A stretch of DNA of 64,000 bases. Origin: Streptomyces kronopolitis. GTDB lineage: Bacteria > Actinomycetota > Actinomycetes > Streptomycetales > Streptomycetaceae. A program made the translations under genes and the position numbers. Positions 1 through 7,378 of this stretch are shown here, in pieces (position 1 is the stretch's first letter; each line of letters opens with the position of its first letter). The stretch is taken from assembly GCF_014646275.1 (NCBI RefSeq), contig NZ_BMND01000015.1:1-64000 (forward strand), read 5' to 3'. The notes beneath the pieces are model-generated. The model was not told the origin of the DNA. It did no database searches and was given only the letters and a program-made list of their open reading frames with translations.

Positions 1-260
1 CCCGCGGAGCGGGTCCCACAGCGCTGCGCGCTGTGCAAGCGGGACACCTCGCTTCGCTCGGTGTCCCGACCCGCTCCGCGGGTCGGGACTGGGGTGCTGC
101 GCACCCCAGTTGCTCGTGGCTTCGCCACGAGCCGGCCCTTCGAGCCGTCAGATCCCGCGCTTCGCTTGGTATCTGAGTGCGCTTCGCGGTTCAGTCGCTT
201 CGCTCCTTTGTGCCTTTCGGCTTCGCCTCCAGGCTGGCCCGCTGGCGCGGGCGGCTGGCT
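1..260. other. Linear replicon end (Streptomyces-type telomere)
   Basis: The window opens with CCCGCGGAGCGGG, the signature first palindrome of archetypal Streptomyces telomeres. Tightly packed fold-back palindromes with three-base loops follow: 17-35 (8-bp stem, loop TGC), 41-67 (8-bp outer stem closing an inner GC-TTC-GC hairpin), 65-87 (10-bp stem, loop TCC), 88-110 (10-bp stem, loop TGC) and 112-132 (9-bp stem, loop TTC). Weaker GCTTCGC-type hairpins continue to about 235. In linear streptomycete replicons such arrays form the 3' overhang structure that is patched by terminal-protein-primed synthesis. Stems and loops are seen directly; identity as a telomere rests on remembered resemblance. 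Base 1 being the true end is inference. Confidence 0.9.
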
Positions 261-266
261 AGGCGG

Positions 267-737
267 TCAGGGTTGGGTGGTGTCGAGGGTGCTGCGCATG
301 GCGGTGCGGAGTTCGGCGAAGCGCTCTTCCCAGTGGTCCCTGAGGTCGAGGTAGCTGGGGTCGGTGTGGAGTGCCCCCTCCTCGACCAGGTCTCGGAGGT
401 CTCTTAGTGCCCGGAAGGCTGCGGTGGACGCTTCAATGACGGGTGTCGGAGCGATGAGGGCTAGCTGGTAGCGCAGTTCGTAGGCGTTGCCTTCCTTGAA
501 GGCTTCGATGGCTTTGCGGGCTCGTTCCTCGGGTGGGGTGTGGGCGGAGCGTGCTGCGAGGCGGAGGTTGTTCCTGGTGCGTGCCAGGGCGGCGAGGTAG
601 TCGGCGCAGAGCTGGCGTCGGGTGTTGTGCTCGTTGTGCTGGCGGGTGCGTTTGGCTCTGGAGAGGTCAGTGGTGAGTGTTGCCAGGGTGCCGATCGCTG
701 CTCCCGGTGCCGTGCTTGTCAATGATCCCCATTGCAT
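267..737 (-). CDS. Small hypothetical subtelomeric protein (156 aa)
   Basis: I do not recognise a named family. The N-terminus has a short small-residue stretch (about residues 10-24, with GAAIGTLATLTTDL) followed by a strongly basic segment (RAKRTRQ). This layout is common in actinobacterial proteins that begin with a weak membrane anchor and continue as a helical coil. The rest is predicted to be mainly alpha-helical and charged, with repeated ALRDLRDL-like stretches and no cysteine motif. It reads away from the helicase gene and toward the telomere. The ATG start at 737 is the only convenient one in frame. Codon usage looks typical, which favours a real gene, but no function can be assigned. 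Confidence 0.55.
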   Translation of the reverse strand: MQWGSLTSTAPGAAIGTLATLTTDLSRAKRTRQHNEHNTRRQLCADYLAALARTRNNLRLAARSAHTPPEERARKAIEAFKEGNAYELRYQLALIAPTPVIEASTAAFRALRDLRDLVEEGALHTDPSYLDLRDHWEERFAELRTAMRSTLDTTQP

Positions 738-893
738 CGGGTGATGTTAGTGGGTGTGTGTCGGAGGTGCTCCGGGTTCCGAGGTGGTGTGCTTCATTTT
801 TGGGTGCGGATAAGTTATGGAGTGAGTGGAGCCCACCACGGAACGGGCGGCCTTGTCGCAAGGTAGGTCATCCGGAATTGAAGGGGTCGTTGT

Positions 894-3419
894 ATGGCGA
901 GGATGGAGCTGCGGGCTCATCAGCGGGAGGCCGTGGACGCGGTCCTGCGCGCGCTCGAATTGCCTGCGGGTGCGCGGGGGCCTTCGCGTGGGCTCCGTAC
1001 GCAGGTGGTCATGGCGACTGGTTCCGGCAAGAGCCTGGTCGCTGTGCGCAGTGCGGAAGAGCTCCACGCGGGCCGTGTGCTGGTGTTGGTGCCTTCGCTG
1101 GACCTGCTGGCCCAGACCGGGTCCGTGTGGCGTGAGGGGGGTCGTACGGGGCCGATGATCGGGGTTTCGTCTCTGCGTGGGGACGAGGCGGGTTTCCCCA
1201 GCACCACGAATGTGGATGAGCTGGTCGGGTGGACGCGGGGTCTGGGCAGGGTCACGGTGTTCGCCACCTATGCCTCGCTGGGGTTGGGCACGTTGGAGCG
1301 GGCGCATGCCGCCGGCCTTTCGGGCTGGGACCTGATCGTGGTCGACGAGGCGCACCGGACCTCGGGTCGGCTCGGGAAGCCGTGGGCGGTCGTCCACGAC
1401 AACGAGAGGATCCCGTCTCTGCGTCGGCTGTACATGACGGCCACTCCGCGGCTGTGGCAGCTCGGCGGCGAGGCGGGCCAGGAGGGTGCGCCCGGTGAGT
1501 TGGTGGCGAGTATGGAAGACGATCCTGGCTCGCCCTTCGGCAGTCGCTGCTTCACTTTGACGCTCTCGGCCGCCATTGACAGGGGGATTTGCGCTCCCTA
1601 CCAGGTGGTGTGCGTGGACGTGACGGACACGCGGTTCCAGGCCGCGCAGCTCCTGGGTGTCGAGGGCCGGTCGGATGAGGTGCGTGGGGCGCGGCTCGCC
1701 GCCCTCCAGACCGCTCTGGTGAAGGCGTCGGCGCAGGAGGGCTTCCGGCGCACGCTGGTGTTCCATCACCTGACGAGGGAGGCTGAGGCTTTCGCGGCCG
1801 GGTTGCCGGGCGTGGCCGCGCAGCTGCACGACAGTGCTCCGGAGTTGTATCCGGAGGTGGTGTGGGCGGACTGGTTGTGCGGGGAGCATAAGCCGCTGCA
1901 CCGGCGCCGTGTGCTGGGCGAGTTCGCCGACGGGGCCGCTGCGGATGGCACGGTGGTGGACAAGGGCTACCTGGGGTCGGTGAAGGTGCTCGGGGAAGGC
2001 GTCGACACCAAGTGCTGTGACTCGGTGTACTGGGCGGATGTTCGTGGCTCGATGCCGGACCTGGTGCAGGCGGTGGGGCGGGCGTTGCGGATGCAGCCGG
2101 GTGAGGGCAAGGTCGCCAGTCTGGTGGTGCCGGTGCTGCTGGGGCCTGGTGAGACGGCGGACAGCATGCTGTCCTCGAAGGCGTTCGGGGGGTTGGCGAA
2201 GCTGCTGGAGGCGCTGCGGGCGCACGACGCACGGGTGGTGGAGGCGTTGGCCGAGCAGCAGGCCCCCAGCCGCTACAAGCCTGCCCAGAAAGGCGCGGAG
2301 GGCGTGGGGTGGGGCGTGGGTGGGGGCGGGGTCGAGGGGGTCTCTGGTCCGGCGAGGGCGCTGCTGAAATTTTCGACGCCGCGGGATGCGGCCGCCTTGG
2401 CGGCGTTCGTCAATCTGCGGGTGCTCAACCCGGAGCATGAGCACTGGCGGCGCGGGGTGGAAGCCGCCGTCCTCTACGCCCGCGAGCACGGCGGTCTGCG
2501 GGTGCCGTTCACCTACCGCGTGCCGGCCGGGGACGATGCTGAGGCCGAGGGGTGGCCGGCCTCGCTCGCGGGCTTCCCGCTTGGGCAGTGGATCGCCGAT
2601 GCCCGACGCTTTCACGCCCGCGGTGACATGGGCGAGGGTCGCGTCGCGCAGCTGGACACGCTGGGCATGGTGTGGTCGCACTTTGACGTCGCCTGGGAGG
2701 AGGGGCTCGCCGCGGCACGTGGGTGGGCGGCCGAACACGGGCACCTCCTGGCCCCCCTTGATGCCATCTACGAGGGTGCGGCGGTGGGAGTCTGGTTGAA
2801 GAATGCGCGGGCCGCAGCGAGGAAGGCCGTGGAGGTCGAGCAGCGGCGTGCCCAGGGGCTGGCGGTGGAGTCGTCGGCGGGGGCGCTGTCGGATGAGCGG
2901 CGTGAGCAGTTGGAGGACATCGATGCGTCGTGGTGTCCGGCCTGGCCGGTGGCCTGGCAGCGGTGCTTCCATCTCGTACGGCAGCACCTGGATGCCGGTG
3001 GAGCGCTGCCCACCACTGCGGGGGATGTCGTACGCCAGGGCGAGGACCTCGGACGGTGGGTGACGTCGGTGAGGCTGGGCTGGGAGAAGCTCACCGCGGT
3101 ACAGCGGTGGATGTGTCAGCAGGTTCTTGGGATCGAGCCCGCCGGCGAGGACGAGAAGCCCGCACCGCGCACCAGCCAGGCACAGAAGTGGGCCATGTAT
3201 CTCGCCGCCGCCCGCCAGTTCTTTGAGCGTGAAGGGCACCTGGGGGTACCGAGGAAACACGTCGAACGGATCGTCGTCGGCGGTGGCGGGAACGGCGGCG
3301 GCAGTGAGGAGCGGGAGCTCCGGCTCGGGGCGTGGGTCAGCAACCAGCGCAGCAGGGCCGCGGCGCTGTCGCCGGAGCGGGTCGAGGAGCTGTCCGCGAT
3401 CGGGATGCGGTGGTCGTGA
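894..3419 (+). CDS. Telomere-proximal SF2 helicase with helicase-associated repeats (TtrA-like)
   Basis: This 841-aa DEAD/DEAH-type superfamily 2 helicase has Walker A ATGSGKS (Lys46), DEAH box VVDEAH (Asp151-His154), motif III-like MTATP and motif VI-like QAVGRALRM. The C-terminal half (from about residue 500) carries several helicase-associated (HA) modules of the form W-x-A-x-HG-x-L-x-LG-x-W-I. The last ends the protein at GMRWS. The ATG at 894 follows AAGGGG at 881-886. A helicase-like gene close to the end is a hallmark of Streptomyces linear chromosomes and plasmids (ttrA class, implicated in conjugal transfer of ends), so its place 0.9 kb from the telomere supports both calls. The TtrA role is inference from position and architecture. 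Confidence 0.85.
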   Translation: MARMELRAHQREAVDAVLRALELPAGARGPSRGLRTQVVMATGSGKSLVAVRSAEELHAGRVLVLVPSLDLLAQTGSVWREGGRTGPMIGVSSLRGDEAGFPSTTNVDELVGWTRGLGRVTVFATYASLGLGTLERAHAAGLSGWDLIVVDEAHRTSGRLGKPWAVVHDNERIPSLRRLYMTATPRLWQLGGEAGQEGAPGELVASMEDDPGSPFGSRCFTLTLSAAIDRGICAPYQVVCVDVTDTRFQAAQLLGVEGRSDEVRGARLAALQTALVKASAQEGFRRTLVFHHLTREAEAFAAGLPGVAAQLHDSAPELYPEVVWADWLCGEHKPLHRRRVLGEFADGAAADGTVVDKGYLGSVKVLGEGVDTKCCDSVYWADVRGSMPDLVQAVGRALRMQPGEGKVASLVVPVLLGPGETADSMLSSKAFGGLAKLLEALRAHDARVVEALAEQQAPSRYKPAQKGAEGVGWGVGGGGVEGVSGPARALLKFSTPRDAAALAAFVNLRVLNPEHEHWRRGVEAAVLYAREHGGLRVPFTYRVPAGDDAEAEGWPASLAGFPLGQWIADARRFHARGDMGEGRVAQLDTLGMVWSHFDVAWEEGLAAARGWAAEHGHLLAPLDAIYEGAAVGVWLKNARAAARKAVEVEQRRAQGLAVESSAGALSDERREQLEDIDASWCPAWPVAWQRCFHLVRQHLDAGGALPTTAGDVVRQGEDLGRWVTSVRLGWEKLTAVQRWMCQQVLGIEPAGEDEKPAPRTSQAQKWAMYLAAARQFFEREGHLGVPRKHVERIVVGGGGNGGGSEERELRLGAWVSNQRSRAAALSPERVEELSAIGMRWS

Positions 3420-3618
3420 TGGGCAGCGTCGTCACCGCAGCCGTCGCGCCTGCGATCAGCTACCTGCTGAGTGCCCACAGAGCCGAGATGGAGGTCGTGG
3501 CTTTGTGTGCGGTGTGCGATGTCGTTTTGGCGTGTGATTGAGGTTGCATGCTCGCGCGAGTAGGTGAGGTTCGCGAGAGTGGGAGTCAGCTGGGTGGGCC
3601 TTTCGCCGGGTGTGTCTG

Positions 3619-4563
3619 TCACTGTCCGGTGTGGTGGGTGGGGGGTTGTTGTGGGGTGGTTGGTGGGGTGAAGAGTGTCTGGATGGTTTGGGTGGCGAGG
3701 TTTCGTAGCCAGGTGTGGGCGCGGTCGTCGTCGTAGCGCTGGTGCCAGAGCAGGTAGAGGGGGATGTCGGGGAGTGGGAGTGGTGGGGGCAGGGTGGTCA
3801 GGCCGAGGTGTTCGCGGGTTGTGCGGGTGGTGGCGTTGGGGAGGGTGGTGACGAGGTCGGTGTTGAGGGCGAGTTGGAGTGCGAAGGTGGTGGTGGGTCC
3901 GGTGGCGACGACGTGTCGTTCGAGGCCGTGGGTGGTGAGGGCGTTGTCGATGGGGTCGTGGAGGCTTCCGCGTCGCGAGACGGTGAGGTGTTCGGCGGCT
4001 GCGTAGCGCTCGAGGGTCAGTGGGCCTTGGGTGAGGGGGTGGTCTGGTCGGACGGCGACGACGAGTTGGTCCTTGCCGATGAGGTGGTGGCGGATGTCGG
4101 GGAGTGTGGGGGTGCTGGTGCTGGATTCGAGGTCGACCTCGCCGCGGCGCAGTTCGGCGTCGTCTGTGCCGGGTTCGGCGGTCAGGCGTAGTTGGACGCT
4201 GGGGGCGTGGTGGTGGATGGCGGTGATCAGGGTGGTGGCGCAGGCGGTGGTGAGGGCGTCGTGCCAGCGCAGGGTGAATATTCGGTCCAGGGTTGTGAGG
4301 TCGAGTTCTTGTTGTGTGGTGAGGAGTTGGTGGGCTTGTTGTACGAGGGTGTGGACTTGGGCGTGCATGGTCTGGGCGCGGGTGGTGGGGGTCATGTTGC
4401 GGCCGGTGCGGACCAGGATTTGGTCGCCGGTGGCTTTGCGGATGCGGCTCAGGGTGCGGCTCATTGCGGGTGCGGTGACGTGGAGGCGGGCTGCGGCGCC
4501 GGCGACGCTGCCTTCTTCCAGTAGGGCGTCCAGGGCGGTGAGCAGGTTCAAGTCCAGTTGCAT
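3619..4563 (-). CDS. LysR-family transcriptional regulator
   Basis: This 314-aa protein has an N-terminal winged HTH (residues about 1-60; LDLNLLTALDALLEEGSV, then AAARLHVTAPAMSRTLSRIR). A periplasmic-binding-like effector domain follows, with VVAVRPDHPL and a late LPDIPLYLLWHQRYDDD segment typical of the NodD/LinR/PcpR subgroup. The C-terminal tail is Pro/Thr/His rich. The start is placed at the ATG whose product begins MQLDLNLL, because upstream residues do not look like LysR protein. It is divergent from the IMPase-like gene at 4679 with about 115 bp between, and a clear inverted repeat lies there (4576-4598). It probably controls that gene and itself. The effector is unknown; the small-molecule pocket cannot be read from sequence alone. 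Confidence 0.88.
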   Translation of the reverse strand: MQLDLNLLTALDALLEEGSVAGAAARLHVTAPAMSRTLSRIRKATGDQILVRTGRNMTPTTRAQTMHAQVHTLVQQAHQLLTTQQELDLTTLDRIFTLRWHDALTTACATTLITAIHHHAPSVQLRLTAEPGTDDAELRRGEVDLESSTSTPTLPDIRHHLIGKDQLVVAVRPDHPLTQGPLTLERYAAAEHLTVSRRGSLHDPIDNALTTHGLERHVVATGPTTTFALQLALNTDLVTTLPNATTRTTREHLGLTTLPPPLPLPDIPLYLLWHQRYDDDRAHTWLRNLATQTIQTLFTPPTTPQQPPTHHTGQ

Positions 4564-4575
4564 GGCGGTAACGCT

Positions 4576-4598
4576 ACAAGTGACAAGCATGCACTTGT
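4576..4598. promoter_or_regulatory. Likely LysR operator between divergent genes
   Basis: Perfect 7-bp inverted repeat ACAAGTG-N9-CACTTGT lies 13 bp upstream of the LysR start codon and about 80 bp before the start of the divergent IMPase-like gene. Interrupted dyads of this size (T-N11-A class) in a divergent intergenic gap are the usual LysR recognition arrangement. The dyad is seen directly; binding is inferred. Confidence 0.6.
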
Positions 4599-4678
4599 TG
4601 TTAAGTGTTGGGGGTTCTACCTTCGAAGTGCAGGCGGGAGTCGAGCCGCCCGCACACATCGAATCCGGGGAGTCCGCC

Positions 4679-5491
4679 ATGAGCACAGCCATGCTTTTCG
4701 CCGCCGACACGACGCTCCTGTCCGAGGTGATGGCCGTGGTGAAGGCCGCCGGCCGTACGCTGCGCGACCGTCACACCTCGCATGCCCGGGGGGTGAGTCT
4801 GGATGAGGTCGTCGCTGAGATCCACGCGAACGACGACGCGGTGCTGGGCGTGCTGCGTGAGCCGCTGCTGCGGGTTAGGCCCGGATCGCGGTGGGCCGAG
4901 GACGAGTTGGCCGGCGGTGTGCTCCCGTCGGGTGAGTGGTGGGTCGTCGATCCGGCCGAGGGCAACATCAACCACGTGCACGGCATGGAGGACTGGGCTG
5001 TGACCGCCACGCTGGTGCGTGACAACCGGCCGGTGCTCACCGTTGTCCACCTGCCGTTGACCGGTGACACGTACACCGCCGTCACCGGTGGCGGTGCCCG
5101 CCTCAACGGCCGGGTCTTGAAGGTGTCCGCCAAGACCGACCTGGGGGCCGCGCTGGTCGGCACCGGGCAAGCCAGGCCCGGCGAGGACGAGCGCACCTTC
5201 CGGCGGATCGGCGACTCGGTCACCGCCCTGCTCATCAACGGTCTGGTGGTGCGTGTGTCCGTGCCGGCCACGATGCAGCTCATCCACGTCGCCGCCGGAC
5301 GCATGGACGCCTTCTGGCAGTTCTCCGACGTCCGCTCCGGCCTGGTCGCCGGCGCGCTGCTGGTCTCCGAGGCCGGAGGCACCGTCACGGACCTGGCGGG
5401 CGAGGCCTGGCACACGGGCAGCCCGGGCTTCCTGGCCGCCGCCCCCGGCCTCCACACCGCCACTCTGAAGGTCCTGTCGACCGTCAACTGA
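4679..5491 (+). CDS. Inositol-monophosphatase-fold protein with altered metal site
   Basis: This 270-aa protein has the IMPase/CysQ/FBPase fold order. A helical N-terminus is followed by an acidic DELA segment, then WWVVDPAEGNINHVHGMEDW where catalytic family members read W-x-x-DP-(I/L)-DGT-x-NF, and finally SDVRSGLVAGALLVSEAGG where they read WDxAAG-x-L-x-x-EAGG. The DPIDGT second Asp is replaced (DPAEGN) and the WD pair is SD, so the Mg2+ ligands are partly remodelled. It may have a changed substrate or reduced phosphatase activity. ATG 4679 is preceded by GGGGAG. The gene is divergent from the LysR gene and 48 bp upstream of the oxidoreductase at 5540, probably co-transcribed. Substrate unknown. 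Confidence 0.75.
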   Translation: MSTAMLFAADTTLLSEVMAVVKAAGRTLRDRHTSHARGVSLDEVVAEIHANDDAVLGVLREPLLRVRPGSRWAEDELAGGVLPSGEWWVVDPAEGNINHVHGMEDWAVTATLVRDNRPVLTVVHLPLTGDTYTAVTGGGARLNGRVLKVSAKTDLGAALVGTGQARPGEDERTFRRIGDSVTALLINGLVVRVSVPATMQLIHVAAGRMDAFWQFSDVRSGLVAGALLVSEAGGTVTDLAGEAWHTGSPGFLAAAPGLHTATLKVLSTVN

Positions 5492-5539
5492 CCGGGCACC
5501 TCCGCTCTACCCATCCGATACCGCAAGGAGCATTACCTC

Positions 5540-6184
5540 GTGACCAGCATCGGCATCCTGGGCGCCGGCCGCGTCGGCGCCAACCTCGCCGGCAAGCTCT
5601 CCGCGGCCGGACACCGCGTCACCCTCGGCGTCCGCAACCCGCACGACACCCAAGCCCTCGCCACCCGCATCGCCCCGCAGATCGCCCTCGCCGACCAGCG
5701 CGCCACCGCCCGCACCGCGGACATCGTCCTCAACGCGACCCCCGGCGACACCTCCCTGGACCGCCTGGCAGACCTGCGCACCGAGCTGACCGGGAAAATC
5801 CTCGTCGATGTCTCCAACGCCACCCGCGACACCGACGACGGCCTGCCCGGCGACCTGTGCTACCCGGGCAGCAGCCTCGCCGAGCAACTCCAGACCGCCC
5901 TCCCCGACACTCGTGTGGTCAAGACCCTCAACACCATGCTGTTCATGGTCATGACCGCCCCCGAAACCCTGACCACCCCACCCACCGCCTACCTCTCCGG
6001 CGACGACCACAACGCAAAGCAGACCGTCACCGGCCTCCTCGGCGACCTGGGCTGGCAGCCCGCATGGATCGAAGACCTCGGCGGCATCACCACAGCCCGC
6101 GCCACCGAAGCCATGATCCTCATCGTCCCCCACCTCCTGCGCCGACACGGCCTCAAACCCTTCGCCGTCTCCCTCGCCCGCTGA
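5540..6184 (+). CDS. NAD(P)-binding F420H2/NADP-oxidoreductase-like protein
   Basis: This 214-aa protein starts at GTG 5540 behind AAGGAG. The N-terminus is a Rossmann dinucleotide fold (SIGILGAGRVGANLAGKL, then GHRVTLGVRNPHD, with an Arg after beta-2 suggesting NADP). Further features are ADIVLNATPG, KILVDVSNAT and VVKTLNTML, in the order seen in F420-dependent NADP reductases and NADP oxidoreductase coenzyme-F420-type proteins. Length agrees with that family (about 200-220 aa). It follows the IMPase-like gene by 48 bp and is probably in the same LysR-controlled unit. The actual redox partner (F420 or another substrate) is not decidable from sequence. Confidence 0.8.
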   Translation: MTSIGILGAGRVGANLAGKLSAAGHRVTLGVRNPHDTQALATRIAPQIALADQRATARTADIVLNATPGDTSLDRLADLRTELTGKILVDVSNATRDTDDGLPGDLCYPGSSLAEQLQTALPDTRVVKTLNTMLFMVMTAPETLTTPPTAYLSGDDHNAKQTVTGLLGDLGWQPAWIEDLGGITTARATEAMILIVPHLLRRHGLKPFAVSLAR

Positions 6185-6259
6185 GCCGTCACGACCGGGT
6201 TCGGACCCACACCAGGAACGGGCACGTGCGAGGCAGCTGGGCGCAGGCACGGGCGAAGG

Positions 6260-6523
6260 GAGGCGGCCCAGACCGCGCTCGAGCTCGGCGTGGCGCCCGA
6301 GCGGATCTCCGTCGTGGCCGACGGCCCCGCCCCGCCGCCCGGTGTGCGCAGGGCGGGCGCCCTCGATGCGAGTCCGGGCGCCCTGGAACGGATCGCCGAC
6401 GCAATCCATTCCGGCGAGATCACGGTGCCGATCGCGGCGGCCTACCCGCTCGAGCAGCTCCGCGAAGCCGTGACGAGGCAAGCCGAGAGGCACGTTCACG
6501 GCAAAATCGTGATCGCACTATGA
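6260..6523 (+). pseudogene. C-terminal remnant of a zinc-type alcohol dehydrogenase/quinone oxidoreductase
   Basis: The frame running through 6260-6523 encodes AAQTALELGVAPERISVVAD, then a segment ending PLEQLREAVTRQAERHVHGKIVIAL. This is the characteristic end of NADP-dependent MDR oxidoreductases. The catalytic N-terminal domain and the Rossmann glycine motif are missing, and upstream sequence (6185-6259) does not restore them. This is a decayed fragment of about 87 residues rather than a gene. It probably marks a past rearrangement next to the 5540 gene. Confidence 0.7.
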
Positions 6524-6586
6524 ACCGGCACGAGGTGGAGTGGCGTTTGATGACTGTTCCTGGCTGTACCTGCGAGGGTGTGCGTC

Positions 6587-7198
6587 ATGGCTCCTGAGCC
6601 GAGCAGCGGTCCCGTTCGTCACTATGACCGGGGAGGATGGCTGGCACAGTTCACCGGCCGCATCCTTGTGGTCTGTCCTCGATGTGGCGGCTGTGCACTC
6701 ATCCTTCCCCGGCCTGGCCTGCCTGAGCGCAAGTACCTCTATGAGCTGCTGTTTGTGCCACGTCGCCTGGCCTGCCGAGGATGTGGGGCCGTCGCCGATT
6801 GGGAGCCGCAAGTGCGGGAGGACGGGCTGGTCGCAGCGACTCCGGGCGGCACAGAGGACCCGTTCTTCCGAAGGCCGCTGTGGCTGCAGACCCGATGTGT
6901 CGGCCAGGTCCTGTGGGCCTACAACGAAGAGCACGTCGACGAACTGTCGGCCTATGTCGGTGCCACCTTGCGCGAGCACGGGGCGAGTCCGATGAGGGCG
7001 ATGCTCACGCGACTGCCGCGATGGATGAACAGGGCCGACAACCGCTCGGACGTCCTGACCGGCCTGGAGACGCTCCGCGCTCTGGCCAACCGATCAGCTC
7101 CCGCCGACCGATCCGACGCCGCACATGAGCGCGGCGACCGCCCCCAGCCCTATCGGGCCCTGTACTTCCGGGGCGGGGCATACAAGAGCACACCCTGA
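6587..7198 (+). CDS. Hypothetical zinc-ribbon protein (203 aa)
   Basis: No named family is recognised with certainty. Residues about 30-65 carry a paired-cysteine knuckle, CPRCGG followed by CRGCGA, spaced like a treble-clef zinc ribbon. The C-terminal half is rich in aromatic and charged residues (PLWLQTRCVGQVLWAYNEEHVDEL). This arrangement is seen in small uncharacterised streptomycete proteins annotated only as zinc-ribbon or hypothetical. ATG 6587 was preferred to the upstream in-frame GTG because GAGGG lies about 8 bases before it. No operon partner: an ADH fragment lies upstream and an unrelated monooxygenase downstream. Confidence 0.65.
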   Translation: MAPEPSSGPVRHYDRGGWLAQFTGRILVVCPRCGGCALILPRPGLPERKYLYELLFVPRRLACRGCGAVADWEPQVREDGLVAATPGGTEDPFFRRPLWLQTRCVGQVLWAYNEEHVDELSAYVGATLREHGASPMRAMLTRLPRWMNRADNRSDVLTGLETLRALANRSAPADRSDAAHERGDRPQPYRALYFRGGAYKSTP

Positions 7199-7378
7199 AG
7201 CACGGCGCGCCCCCTCGTCGGATCGAGCCGATCGAGGACCGGCCGGGACACCGGCGGAGGCGGGTGAGGTAGCCGAGGAGGAGCGCGGAGGGCCCGCTTC
7301 GCGTCCCTCCTCGCGGGGTTGGTCCTTGACGCTGCGGCGCTTTTTTGGCCTTCTCGGCCCTCGGTCATAGTCGGCGCC

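Noticed and set aside
747..3260. 837-codon minus-strand open frame opposite the helicase
   Set aside because: Pro/Arg/His-rich translation with no domain; it mirrors the helicase gene in a codon-phase shadow typical of high-GC DNA.
4031..4678. Upstream extension of the IMPase-like frame across the LysR gene
   Set aside because: It overlaps the LysR coding region in antisense; a good ribosome-binding site precedes ATG 4679.
7262..7360. GC-rich fold and T-run before the FAD monooxygenase as a terminator
   Set aside because: The T-run at about 7341-7346 is not preceded by a matching stem; left unannotated.
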